A stretch of 64,000 bases of DNA. Source: Pinus tabuliformis (Eukaryota; Streptophyta; Pinopsida; Pinales; Pinaceae). This document shows positions 54,255 through 64,000 of the stretch, one piece after another. The translations under genes were made by a program, and so were the position numbers. Position 1 is the stretch's first letter; every line of letters begins with the position of its first letter. The notes under the pieces were generated by a model. That model was given only the letters and a program-made list of their open reading frames with translations, did not search any database and had not been told where the DNA came from. The stretch covers positions 696,456,420-696,520,419 of the forward strand of contig CM062813.1 in the NCBI GenBank assembly GCA_031772625.1. Reading direction: 5' to 3'.

Positions 54255-55910
54255 CTAGAGTGATAAGCCACTGAAGTTCTGAACACCTAGTATCATGTTG
54301 GTGTCCAGAATATCGACCACGAAAAAGTGGTCAGTCAATGTGTAGGTGCCCATCGTCACTGACAGCTCTGGAACATATCGAGCACGCGTCATGGTCTGAT
54401 CTCCTGGGACCAAGACTGAAAACCCATCGAAGCTCTCTGTCGATATACCTCTCCGCTCAACCATCTGGGCATCGATGAAGTTGTGGGTCGCCCCACTGTC
54501 CACCAAAACTGATACTCGTTGGCCACGTACTATCCCCCATATGCGTAGTGTCAGATATTTGGGTACTCCTCGCAATGCTGCAAGGGCCCCTCCAGTGGGT
54601 GCAAAAGATGCACCACCTACTGCTGGTGGTGGAGGTGGTAAAGGTCCCTGTACAGCATGGCTATCTCCTGCCTCCACATCATCCTTGTCATCCTCTTCTC
54701 CACTACTCTCGAAGAAGACCTCAATAAAATGTGCTTTGCCAGCAGCACATCTATGTCCCGATGCCCACGGCTCCTGACATCTGAAGCACAACCACTTCTT
54801 CTTCAGCTCCCTCCTCGCATCATCATCAAGCTGTACTCGTCCTGGATTCCCCTTTGGAGGTGGAATCCTCACGTCCTTCCCCTTAGACTGGAAAGTCTGT
54901 CTCTGGGGGTAAGGTGTCCGAGTCCTGGGTAAGACATCTTGTAAGTCCCGGGTCCTGTTGATAGCGTCCTGGAGTGTGGCTGGTCTAGTGGATCAAACTA
55001 GACCCCGAAGTGGATCTCCTAACCCCTCAACATACATATAGACCCTCCATGCCATGGATAGGTCTGGCACCATCACGGAGACCCTCAAGAAATTTTCAAT
55101 GTAGGTCTTTGGGCTCCCTGTCTATTTGAGCCTCGTCAGCTCAAAGAAATGCTGCTCTGGATCTCTCCGATCAAATCACTCCATCAGTCTCCTGGTAAAC
55201 TCGGCATATGTCGTCACTATGGAGTGCCCAAGTGTAACCATCCCATGAAACCACCAATCCTGGGCCTCGCCATCCAAATGCAATGTTGCCACCTTGATGG
55301 CCTCTGCCTCCGACATCTGGTTAAGCTGGAAATAAATGTCCAGCTTCTCCACCCAAGACTTTACCGAACTGTTTGATGAGCCATCAAACGTAGGCAATTA
55401 GAATCTACTTGCTACACGGTGCGTGTCACCATCATGGTAATGTCGGTACCCTCTGTGATGATCAAGGGGTCTACTATCCCGTTGGAGCTGAACAAAATCT
55501 CTGAATGAGAGGGCTTCCCTAAACTCCTGCCCATAGGCCTGATACTTTGCAAAATAATCGCCCATATGTCTGAGCTTTGCCTCCTGCTGGGCTACGGCAC
55601 CCGTGTCTGCTCCTAAGAACGTGGGCATGGTAGAACGTGTAGGGGCATGTGAGGCCACCTGCTGCGCAGTATCACGCTGCTCTGGCAAATGGTGGGATGC
55701 ACCTGATCTATCACCAACCTGGAAAACCCATGGACTCTCATGCTGTCTAGCCTCTACTGCCGTGAATCTCTGCCCCATCACCTCAATCTGTCTCGACAAA
55801 TCCTGCACTGATTTGAGGAGCATATCTACAAATATCTTCCCGTCCTCGTCTGCCATCTGATCCTTCTGCTCTGCGTCCACCACAGGCTCCTCTTGTTCTG
55901 CGTCCACCAT
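54255..55910 (-). pseudogene. Element C Gag and protease
   Basis: Probable start MVDAEQEEPV at 55910. The capsid domain LPTFDGSS ... WVEKLDIYFQL ... AQDWWFHG lies around 55390-55190, zinc knuckle CFRCQEPWASGHRC near 54775, protease DSGATHNFI near 54495. In-frame stops at ~55400 (TAA), ~55175 (TGA), ~55128 (TAG) and ~54995 (TGA) correspond to Gln or Arg codons in relatives, all C-to-T. The last open piece is 54872-54255. Confidence 0.88.
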
Positions 55911-56044
55911 AGGAACACAGTCTCCCTCCCCGTAGGTATTCTCCAACCTACGTCCAATGTCTCTGTACCTCCTACCTCTGTAACAAATGTAGGGTTTTTC
56001 CCCTAGTGTCAGATTGCTAGCTCCACAAGCTAAGCCAGATCTAT

Positions 56045-56056
56045 GCTCTGATACCA
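56045..56056 (-). promoter_or_regulatory. Primer-binding site of element C
   Basis: Minus-strand TGGTATCAGAGC immediately downstream of the 5' LTR. Confidence 0.92.
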
Positions 56057-56057
56057 C

Positions 56058-57291
56058 TATAATATCCCTAACCTGGAATATTCCTCAAACCCCAGCAAAA
56101 ATCCCAACCAAATATGTGCAAATGATATAATAACCCAGAAGTGATAAAATAACAGTGAAACAACATATAATAATGTAAACCGGAAATATAAGCAGATACA
56201 CAAGAAATGCAGCAAGAAAATGCTAAGCCATTTTATTATACTGAGCAATAAACTGAGTACAAGAGGTGAACAGACAGATGGCACCTCGACTTGCACAAGG
56301 CAAGTGAAGAAATACTCTCAGAATGACAAGAATGGCCTCTTTGCGTGGATGTTGTTGTTGTGCTGCTGTTTCTGCTAGGAAACAAGTGATGATTTGGGGC
56401 TGCTCCCCTTCTCGGAAAAAGCTAAAACTCTGGATTCGGGCCCTACTCAAGAAACCCAAAAAAACCTAGAAAGCTTTCCTGGAATGGTTGACCCCCGAAA
56501 AACACCCCCTTGGTGTTCTGCGTAGTTCCTCGATGCCTTGCACTGCCACTGAAGAAAACCCCTCTAAACTCTGCCTGAGACACTGCCTGAGACACTACCT
56601 GAAACCCTGCCAAAATCCTCCAATGAGACAAGAGTTGGACCCCTGCTCAATCTCCCTGTAAAAACCCACCTGCAACTGCAAGACCCCAATCCAGCACAAC
56701 AACCAAACAGAACTGCGTCCCTCTCCCAGTGTTGCGCAGTCCTCCAAAACGCTGCTAAAACTGCTACTGGAATGCTGATGAAACTACTATGGAAATGCCA
56801 ATGGAAATACCTTGCCCGAGCAGGCACTCAAAGTCCCCCGGGGCTAAGGGTGAGATCTCCAAACGAAGACACTCAATGCACTAAATAGTGCTTCAGACTA
56901 GCTAAACAGCCAGCGTGCTCAGAAGTCAAAACGACTAGCTCAAAATGTACATAACTGAATGATCCAAAATGAGGGGGCTCCTCTCTATTTTATAGCCTTT
57001 GCTTCTCACAATCCCTAGGCTCCCTTCCTCCTACGTGCTTCTCCTCTTGTCACGTGTTCTTCCCTCCTACGCAGTCTCTCCATGTGTCTGTGTTGGCTCC
57101 ATTTCTGCGTCCCCATTTGGCCCCCTTGGCTCCCCTTTAAGTCACAACGTTGTGCTACCTAGGAAGTGACTTTTTATTCTAACGGGAGTTATGTCCCCCT
57201 TCCTCACTTTTTATTTACAAATAACTATAGAAGGCAAAAATTGAACAAAATCGAATATTCCAATTAGCCATGGCTAATTAGGAATATTACA
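56058..57291 (-). repeat. 5' LTR of element C
   Basis: About 1,234 bp on the minus strand from TGTAATATTCC to GGGATATTATA; the ends are inverted copies of each other with two differences. TATA box 'tataaaatag' at 56985-56994. A 35-bp imperfect palindrome starts three bases inside the 5' end (57254-57288). No second LTR is in the window. Confidence 0.82.
57254..57288. other. Palindrome at the start of the C LTR
   Basis: AATATTCC-AATTAGCCATGG and its complement CCATGGCTAATTAGGAATATT overlap at CCATGG, giving an almost perfect 35-base palindrome with one unpaired base. Confidence 0.85.
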
Positions 57292-60200
57292 TTATGGTCC
57301 AAGTTGGTTAAGAGAATGTGGGTTTATCAAGGAGAAAATGTTAGGAAAAAATACTTTTGGGACCAAGGAAAAAGGCAGCGTCAAGTAATTCGAATTTTTT
57401 CTCAAGCAATCAACGGTGGAGATCATTTTGACATGGATCAAGCATTTAATTGTGCACCTTCATGGAACTAGCCATTATTCACTTGGAAGAGCCTCTAGAG
57501 CTCTCATTTTTTCTATATAAGGAAGCATATGCTCCTCATTGTATCATCTCTCGATGTTGTGCTCTGACTTTTGGTCTTGAAGCTTTCTCTATTTTGCAAT
57601 AATAATACACAAGTCTTTGGGGTGAAAAATTGTGGCTTTTCTCTTATGGATATGGTAATGAATTCTTGAGCTTAATTTCCTACTCGTAATTTTATTTGTT
57701 ACTTCATTTGCTTACATAGAACTACTAGTGTATAGCTATCTTACACTGGTAATTAGATCTGGAAAATATTTTAGGATTGGAAGTGGCTAGTGTGCTTTTG
57801 TTTAAGTTGCTAGAATTTTCTTCCATTATATTTTTCATGTCTCATCTGAAGCTAACAAAATATTTCTGAGGTGTGTAGAGAATATTCAGTTGAAACAGAT
57901 CTCAAGCGTAAGGGGATGCTTTTGCTTAAGTTAACCAACTCTTGAGTGATTCAGTAGGAGAGTCCATTTTATTTCACTTGAAGGATTTATCTGACAAATT
58001 TGTTGCAAGGTTTCTAGACCTTTAGCTAGAGGAAAACTTTATTTATCTCATTTACCTCTTTTAAAATTATTGTGCTCAATAGAATAAATCTACTATCTAA
58101 ATGTTTGTAAATGATATTTGAATCGTTTTTTGTTTTAATTTTTGTAAATATAACATTTGTAGATATTTCACTTTAGTATTGGTAAATATTTCAAGCTTCA
58201 TAAACAAACAAAAAAAAATATTTAAGTAAATAAATAAAATAACAAAAATAAAAAATAAAAATAAAAATTTTAACCTTTATGCTTATGACTTTCTTTTATA
58301 TATATTTGTGGTCTCCATAGGAACATCGTAGGTTTTGACTTTCTCTTTCCAGGTGTATTCGTGGGCCCATCCCTCACCCAGCCTAAACGGTTAGGGTTTG
58401 AGGCCTCTATTTGAAATCTTTTTCTTATTTTTATCCCAAGGTTAGGCAATAAAGGACTGAGAACCTCTTTTCGCTTCAGAAAATTTGCATGGTTTCTTTA
58501 ATTTTTGTTTGGTTCTCCAATTCAGATTTCGATTTGGGTTTGATTTGCAGTCTCATAGATGAGTTTTGTGGCTCGGATTTAGGCTAGCTGCAGGGTTATA
58601 GAGACTTATAATTTTATCTCTAATCCTCATTTGTTTTGGCAGCAGCAAATCGAACTTTTTTTTTTCAGGGTTTCTCAATAATTTGAAGGCCTCATTTGAA
58701 AATGTATATTTTAAGGCAGCCACAGGCTTGATAAGTTTTTTTTTTCACTCTCTATATAGCCCTGATATTGTTAGGAGAAACTAACCAGAATTTTTGCAAG
58801 GTGCCAGGGCATGGTTTATTTGCCATAGTTCTGTCTGGACAGCCAATAAAATTTCATTGCAACTAATCATTAACGTCAATCTCCTTTGTTGCAGCCTCAA
58901 GCAGAATTTTATCAGAGTGTTGGTGTTATTTCTCCATTCAAACAAAATCCATTGGAATGCTTATAAGATATGTCTTGTAGGCTCAGTGAATTTTTTTTGA
59001 AATAATTTAAGATCTGATATATTAAGTTTTGCTAGCTAACATTTGTTGTGCAGGCCCATACTTCTAAATTGCAGGTGGGCATGCATCAAGATTAAGGGTT
59101 CTGAAGGATTTAGCCAGTGCAAACCCTAGACGGCTAGGGTTTTTGACCTAAAAATTTACCATCTTGAGAGGATCTGATTTATCATTTAACAGGGGTTTTT
59201 TTTTAGGGGTTTGTCATTGAAATTTATTTGCAAATATTTTGTGACTGCAAAATACGTTTTTTTCGGCAGCAATTTAATCATAAATCTTCTGAAGGCCAAA
59301 GGTTCTAGGGCAGTCGTAGAGATTGAAGGTTCCTTTCATCATCACAGGAGTTCAGTTTTCTGTTTTGGATCAAGTCATTTGAGAGGTGCCTTTAGGCCTA
59401 GCTACAGGCCTTAGCAACCTCTTATAGATTAGCCACAGTTTTTAATTTTTTATTTTTATTGACTGCACTTAACTTTAATAATTTCAGGGCTGAAGCTTAA
59501 TTAAGTTTTGAGCATTTTTCTTGACAGGCTGTGAGGATTTGAGCCGTGTTGTTCTCTGTTTGGGCTGAAAGCATTTTTCAGCACTGGTGCAAGGAGACTA
59601 CATATAAGTTTCAAACTTTGGGAGCAAGTCATTTCTTATTAGAATCTATCACCTATTAATTTGTAATCTTCTTTTTGGTATACTGAAGGTTTGAGGAGTG
59701 ATTGGTCATAAGATTTCACACCTTGAAACTTAATATATTTTCTCTTAAATATCTTAATATAACTCAGATTTCACATATTGGTGTAAAGGAGGACCTTGGC
59801 ATACATCTAGCAGTGAAGTATCAGTGGTGCAAGAAAGCCTATCTGTCATAGGGAGTGAAAGCCTATCTGTTTTAGGGAGGCTGAACTCTTTGAAGTATTT
59901 GAAACCTGAAATATTGATCACCACTGGAAACGGGAATAATAAATCTGAAACTTGCCACTTGTTCATTGTTTCTTCAAAGGCTAACATTTGTTTGGCAAGG
60001 GATACATTACTATTGGCAAGTGTCTTTGTAGCAGAGAAAGTATTTGATTTGGGACTACTTCATTGAAAAGATCACATCCTTTTATCTAAGTCAAGAACCT
60101 TTCCTTTGCAGTCACCTTGTTGCAGATCTAAATGCTTAAGGACTGATCATTGAAGTAATTACAGCTATTATATGTGGATCTGCCTCTCTTTTGAGGAGGT

Positions 60201-61403
60201 TGTTGGTTTTGTAAAGATATTATCTCTATTCTAAACTCCTTGATGTGAAGATCCATCTTCCTTTGTAATTCCCATTAATAAAAATTATTTTTCTCTTGGG
60301 GAGCTTGGGATCTTCATCCCTTGGCATCTTGTTTCTCCTTGTTTAGGGAGATTTTGTGTTTGGTTTTGTAACTCACTAAGTTGCTCCTACATCTCATCTC
60401 TTTAGCATGCTAGATCTAACTTCAATATTTGCATCTAAGTGTTTGATATATTTCTTATCTCTATTTCAGATGCAATTGTAGATCTAAGTGGTAATTTCTT
60501 TAATTTCCTGTTAGCAACCTCATCTACCATAATTTGCTTTTGTTTACATCATATAAGCTAAGTGAAGAACATCTTTAACTAGCGCTTCTTAAAAGCATTA
60601 TTTGTTCTGCTCTAAGTCAGCATCGTCTTTGTTGTTTCATTGATCATTGTCATTAAAAAGTAACCTTGTGCTTTGAAGCATTTAGCTACTTTGTGATTAC
60701 AAGTTTATTGGCATTTTACTTTCCTTGAAGCAACATTGTTATCATTGTAGTCCATTGAAAATCTTGCATTAATATTTGCATTCTAAAGTTAGATTTTGCA
60801 TTCCACTTAACTTAGTTTGCATCCACCTATCTGGCTTTGTCTAATTTGGCATATTGTTATTTTGTGAGCACTCTATATTTACTTTAATTTGCTTGCTCAT
60901 TGTCCATTGATATTGTTACATTTATTTGAGCATCTCTTTAAAAGCGAAGTACAGGTTTCTTTTATTCTTGCAAGGTAGATTTTCTGCTCATCTTTTAATA
61001 TTGTGTCATTTCCAATACTAATACTTGTCTTGCAGCATTATTTATCTTGTGACTTGAAATATTTTGCAAGTGTTGAATCTCTTCTAAGCATTGTTATAAG
61101 GCACTGGTTTATCATTGTATCTAGTCATTGTCTTATTTATCTTATTGGGATTGTCCTGTTAAATACTTTGCTCTTTTTGTAATCAAACTTGCTAAATCAT
61201 TTTAATCAAGTTGCTTAGATAAAGAATTGTCTTTCCCTTAATCTCCTAGACTTGTTGTTGCAACAAGTTTTCCCTTTCTAACTATCCTCGGGGACTACCC
61301 CCCTTAGCTTATCTAGGAGAGAGCTTAAACAGAGTGAGTAGAGAATAGGTGACAGCCCCTACTCTGAGGGTTGTGCCTTAAAGATTATATCTTGCGGGGT
61401 TAG
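57292..61403 (+). repeat. Tat-like LTR or LTR-derived region (W3), plus orientation
   Basis: No gene is supported over 4.1 kb. LTR signs: a U3 stretch with 'atcaacggtggagatcattttgaca' type sequence (57398-57420), TATA box 'ctatataagg' at 57513-57522, a polyadenylation region 'aataataatacacaag' then 'tctttggggtg' (57599-57625) as in the other Tat-like LTRs, and at 61295-61365 the U5-type blocks 'gactacccccctta' and 'gtgacagcccctac' also present in the B 5' LTR. The middle (58300-60300) is T-rich with a second 'aataaaaattatttttctc' near 60280. The frame 59824-60066 contains a local duplication ('gaaagcctatctgt' twice) and no domain. Confidence 0.45.
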
Positions 61404-62222
61404 AAACTTTCCCTGCACTTAGGTGTACATCTTAGGCAACAACACGAAGCATCCAATTTCGTGGTCTGGAAGACCAGGATCTTGTCTATTCTAGACAGAT
61501 ATCGCATCAAGGACTTCGCCTTGAAAACAATAGCAATCCAAATTGACCCAACTGAAAATGAGAAGTACGAGGAGGCAATGGCCAAGGCGAAGTGCATCAT
61601 CCTTGATGGGGTCAAGGGTCATGTGGTGTCGCATATTGCTGAGAAAGACACAACAAATGAGATGTGGGATGCTTTGAATAAATTTTACCAGCATACTTCC
61701 ATGCAGAGGAAGATGTTACTTGAAAATCAGCTGCGGTCATACCAGATGCAAAAGGAAGAGCAGATAGATGTCTTCCTCGGTCGATTGAAGGAGATCCGTG
61801 ACCAGTTAACTTCCATAGGGGCCACGTCGGATCAGGAATTGATGGTGAGGGATGCATTGAACACAGTCTCAGAGGATTGGGAGGTATTTGTCCAGAGCAT
61901 ACTCGGCAAGTCGAGCCTTCCAGATTGGGAGGAACTGTGGGCGGCTCTTCGTCAAGAAAAGATCAGACAGGTGACCAAGGCAAGGAATAGCGGAAAAGGG
62001 GTTTGAATAAAAAAGGAGGAAGAAGAGGATGCGGCTCTAGCATTTGCAGGAAAGCAGGAGAAGAGAAAGAAGAAGGACGTCTCCAAGGTCAAATGCTTCC
62101 ATTGTGAGGAACTGGGTCATTTTGCGAACTAGTGTCCTAGGAAGAAGAGTAAGGGAGAGGCTTCTGAGACCAGGGCAGCGCCAACGAGGGCAGAGAAAGA
62201 AGTTGAGGAGGATGACTATTGA
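61404..62222 (+). pseudogene. Copia Gag of element X, decayed
   Basis: The frame opens at 61404 without an ATG. It reads ...EASNFVVWKTRILSILDRYR, the UBN2-type copia Gag start, then KYEEAMAKAKCIILDGVKGH, MWDALNKFYQHTSMQRKMLL and FLGRLKEIRDQL, through to 62006 where TGA follows SGKGV. In the same frame beyond it comes the zinc knuckle CFHCEELGHFAN-stop-CPRKK (62095-62135), with TAG inside, then a TGA at 62219. No protease, integrase or RT follows. The 5' LTR and leader are not recognisable upstream, where Tat-like U5 sequence abuts. Confidence 0.88.
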
Positions 62223-62968
62223 GCCATGAGTGCTCATGTGCCACTTGAGAAGAAGTGGAGAGACATCGAGCTGTAGTCAGACGGACTACAGGCGATGAGG
62301 GCTGGGATCCTTGAGGTACCCAACCTCTCAGATTATACCTTGCTACGGGAGCCCCGAAGAGAAGTAGCAGGACTGGCAGATGTTGGTAGAGACGGATGCG
62401 GATGAAGCAGCAAAGAGCGCTACAGTGCAGGAGTCTCGGGACAGCGCAAGGCTAGCAGGCTGCAACAGTGCGAGAGGCATAGGAGTGTTGCACCAGTGCA
62501 GGATGGCACAGAGAGATGTGCAACAGTGTGAGATGCAGGGAGTTGTTGCAGCAGCGCAGAGGTCAGTAGAGGGAGCACCTGTTAGCGGCAGAGAGAGCTT
62601 CAACATTGGGAGTGTCTCTAGCCTGACAGGATGTTAGAGTTGGGTGGATCAGTTACTTCTCAGTAACTAAGTTGCAATGCAACAGTTAGTAGTGGCAGTG
62701 CTATGGGCAACATAATGCAGCATGATGAGAAGGAATGCAATGCAGATGTAGTGCTGGGAGGATGGACCAGCAGCAACACGGATGCAGAGGGAGCTATCGT
62801 ACAGATGCAACAATGGCAGTGGCAAGGCCATGGGCAGCAATACAGGATGCAACAGTGTAGAGGATGTTGGGTGGGGAGGCCTAGCATCAGCACAGGGACC
62901 AATGCCGGATAATCAAGGTGATGCTTAGTGTTGAGTATTACTAGAGCACAGTCCTCGCTAAGAGGGAG
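62223..62968 (+). other. Internal region of element X without pol
   Basis: About 750 bases joining Gag to the 3' LTR. It is GC-richer than its surroundings and full of 'gcaacagtg/gcagcagcgcag/gatgcag' motifs. Overlapping frames on both strands (for example 62380-62637, 62343-62606 minus) reflect this biased composition, not conserved domains. It ends in the polypurine tract AAGAGGGAG (62960-62968). X is thus another pol-deleted copia derivative. Confidence 0.6.
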
Positions 62969-64000
62969 TGTTGATTTGGGGTAGCATCGAATGTGCTCTA
63001 ACCATGAAAATTGGAGAAGAGGTTAAAGCACATGAGATCTCCAAGACCCTGAAATGGTTTGGGTAGATTCTAACCAGTTTGGGAGATATTAAAATAATTA
63101 ATATTTTTAATGGAGTTCCTAAGTCTAAACTAAGGAAAAATAAAATATTAATGGGTATTAATATAAAACTGGGTTAGAATGTTCCAAAAGTCATGGATCA
63201 AGCCAAATCTAATCTTGGCCGTTGATTAGAGATTTAATCTCGGTCGTTGATGGACCAACGGGAAAAGTATAAGAGGAGGCTTGAGGGTCAGTTGGAGAAT
63301 ACATTAGAGTGATCAGTCATTCTATTCTCTAGAGCGGGGTTTGCTAAGAGAGATAGAATGAGTGATCAGCAGCGAGGGGCAGTGAATACATAGCAGAGAG
63401 GTAGAGTTGGTACCAGAGAGACAACACAGAGCCTAGAGAGGTTGACGCAGAGGCAACTGGGTGCTACATAGAGGTAGCCAAGAGTTGCGCAGACCAAGGA
63501 GAGGCTAGCGTGTGAGACGCATAGGGTCTAGGCCCTAGGGGCTGACGAAGAAGCTCCAGAAGCTGACTCAGGGCCAAGAGGCAATGCTGGAAGGATTTCG
63601 TGGGACAAACTAGGTGTTGATGAGTTAGGTAGGGTCACGTAGTCCCTATCAGAGTGACGCAGAGCAGTGGGAGCTGCAATTGTTGTTGTGGGATCGTTCA
63701 TCTGGTAATTGATCGAATGAAATATCAATCTCCGAGGACAGGTACTACTGCCAAGGGCAGTCTCGGTTGGGTGAGCCATTTCTAGCACCCTAGTTTTATT
63801 TTGGAAACTGCATAATAATAAAACCCTCTGAATAGTTGCACCGGTTTTCCCGCATTCTCGGTTGGGTGAGCCATTTCTAGCACCCTGGTTTTATTATGAA
63901 AACTGCATAATAATAAAACCCTCTAAATAGTTGCACCGGTTTTCCCGCATTGGTCCAAAAATAACGGTGTCACTTGTGTGCTTGTTTTCTTTCAGTTGAT
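62969..64000 (+). repeat. 3' LTR of element X, running off the window
   Basis: It starts TGTTGATTTGGGGTAGC after the polypurine tract and matches the reverse complement of the solo LTR 16318-17399. By comparison ~150-200 bp remain beyond 64000. It contains the 94-bp tandem duplication at 63762-63949. The minus-strand frame 63528-63788 has no domain. Confidence 0.9.
63762..63949 (+). repeat. 94-bp tandem duplication around the LTR polyadenylation region
   Basis: Unit 'tctcggttgggtgagccatt'...'ttttcccgcat' at 63762-63855 and 63856-63949, with only a few differences. Each unit contains 'aataataaaaccctct' and 'gttgcaccggttttcccgc', the polyadenylation/R-U5 block found once in the other X LTRs. 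Confidence 0.9.

Larger units (their letters stand above)
48939..57291 (-). mobile_element. Element C: older Ty3/gypsy element, 3' part missing
   Basis: On the minus strand: 5' LTR 56058-57291, primer site 56045-56056, Gag/protease, RT, RNase H, integrase. It ends inside the integrase at 48939, where element B begins. The rest of the integrase and the 3' LTR are not in the window. It was also hit by hAT elements at 49352-51054 and 51942-53128. The coding region holds many stops, mostly explicable as C-to-T. Confidence 0.92.

Noticed and set aside
54475-55860. Plus-strand frames opposite element C gag
   Set aside because: Low-complexity antisense translations of Gag; the minus strand carries the zinc knuckle and protease motif.
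59824-60066. 80-codon plus-strand frame MVQESLSVIGSESLSVLG...
   Set aside because: Its start is a local DNA duplication in LTR-like sequence and no domain is recognisable.
62343-62912. Frames on both strands rich in Q, A, C and H in the X internal region
   Set aside because: Biased composition leaves both strands open; no conserved domain on either.

Overview
This window is nuclear DNA of a land plant with a large, repeat-rich genome. I favour a gymnosperm-type genome, but that is inference. It is AT-rich and built almost entirely from LTR retrotransposons nested in one another, with hAT DNA transposons. The only host gene I can recognise is a spliced fragment of plastid-type SecA on the minus strand at about 24.2-25.6 kb. 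I saw no rRNA, tRNA, CRISPR array or bacterial-style operon.

Layout, left to right. Positions 1-545 and 6614 to about 8600 are the 3' end and LTR of a Tat-like Ty3/gypsy element on the plus strand. It is interrupted by a young, apparently intact Ty1/copia element (546-6613; 202-bp LTRs, TSD TAATT, one 1,366-codon gag-pol frame). About 8600-9745 and 9746-11768 plus 22444-22639 are Tat-like LTRs in the opposite orientation. Into the last of these a pol-less element 'Z' inserted (11769-22443, TSD GTTAC). Into Z went a gag-only copia-like element 'Y' (14310-22424, TSD TGCCC), and into the left LTR of Y a solo LTR of family 'X' (16318-17399). That makes a four-level nest.

Positions 22640-26474 hold three SecA exons and intron sequence with a three-copy ~220-bp tandem repeat. 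A chromodomain Ty3/gypsy element 'A' (26475-32721, TSD GATTT, minus strand) follows, with one frameshift and two C-to-T nonsense changes. Then come two nested X-like LTRs (32924-34989) and a poorly understood stretch (34990-37241) with duplicated blocks and possible exons.

Positions 37242-48938 are a large Tat-type Ty3/gypsy element 'B' (minus strand, ~2.4-3.2-kb LTRs). It carries a second, archaeal/plant-type RNase H located before the reverse transcriptase, while its native RNase H has lost its catalytic acidic residues. B sits in the integrase of an older gypsy element 'C' (48939-57291, minus strand), which was also hit by two non-autonomous hAT elements (49352-51054 and about 51942-53128). 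Positions 57292-61403 look like another Tat-like LTR. The window ends in a copia 'X' fragment with a decayed gag (61404-62220), non-coding internal DNA and a 3' LTR running off the end (62969-64000).

The elements supply gag, protease, reverse transcriptase, RNase H and integrase for their own retrotransposition. Only the copia element at 546-6613 looks fully coding-competent. In the older elements the premature stops I could interpret by family alignment are explained by C-to-T changes, as expected from decay of methylated DNA.
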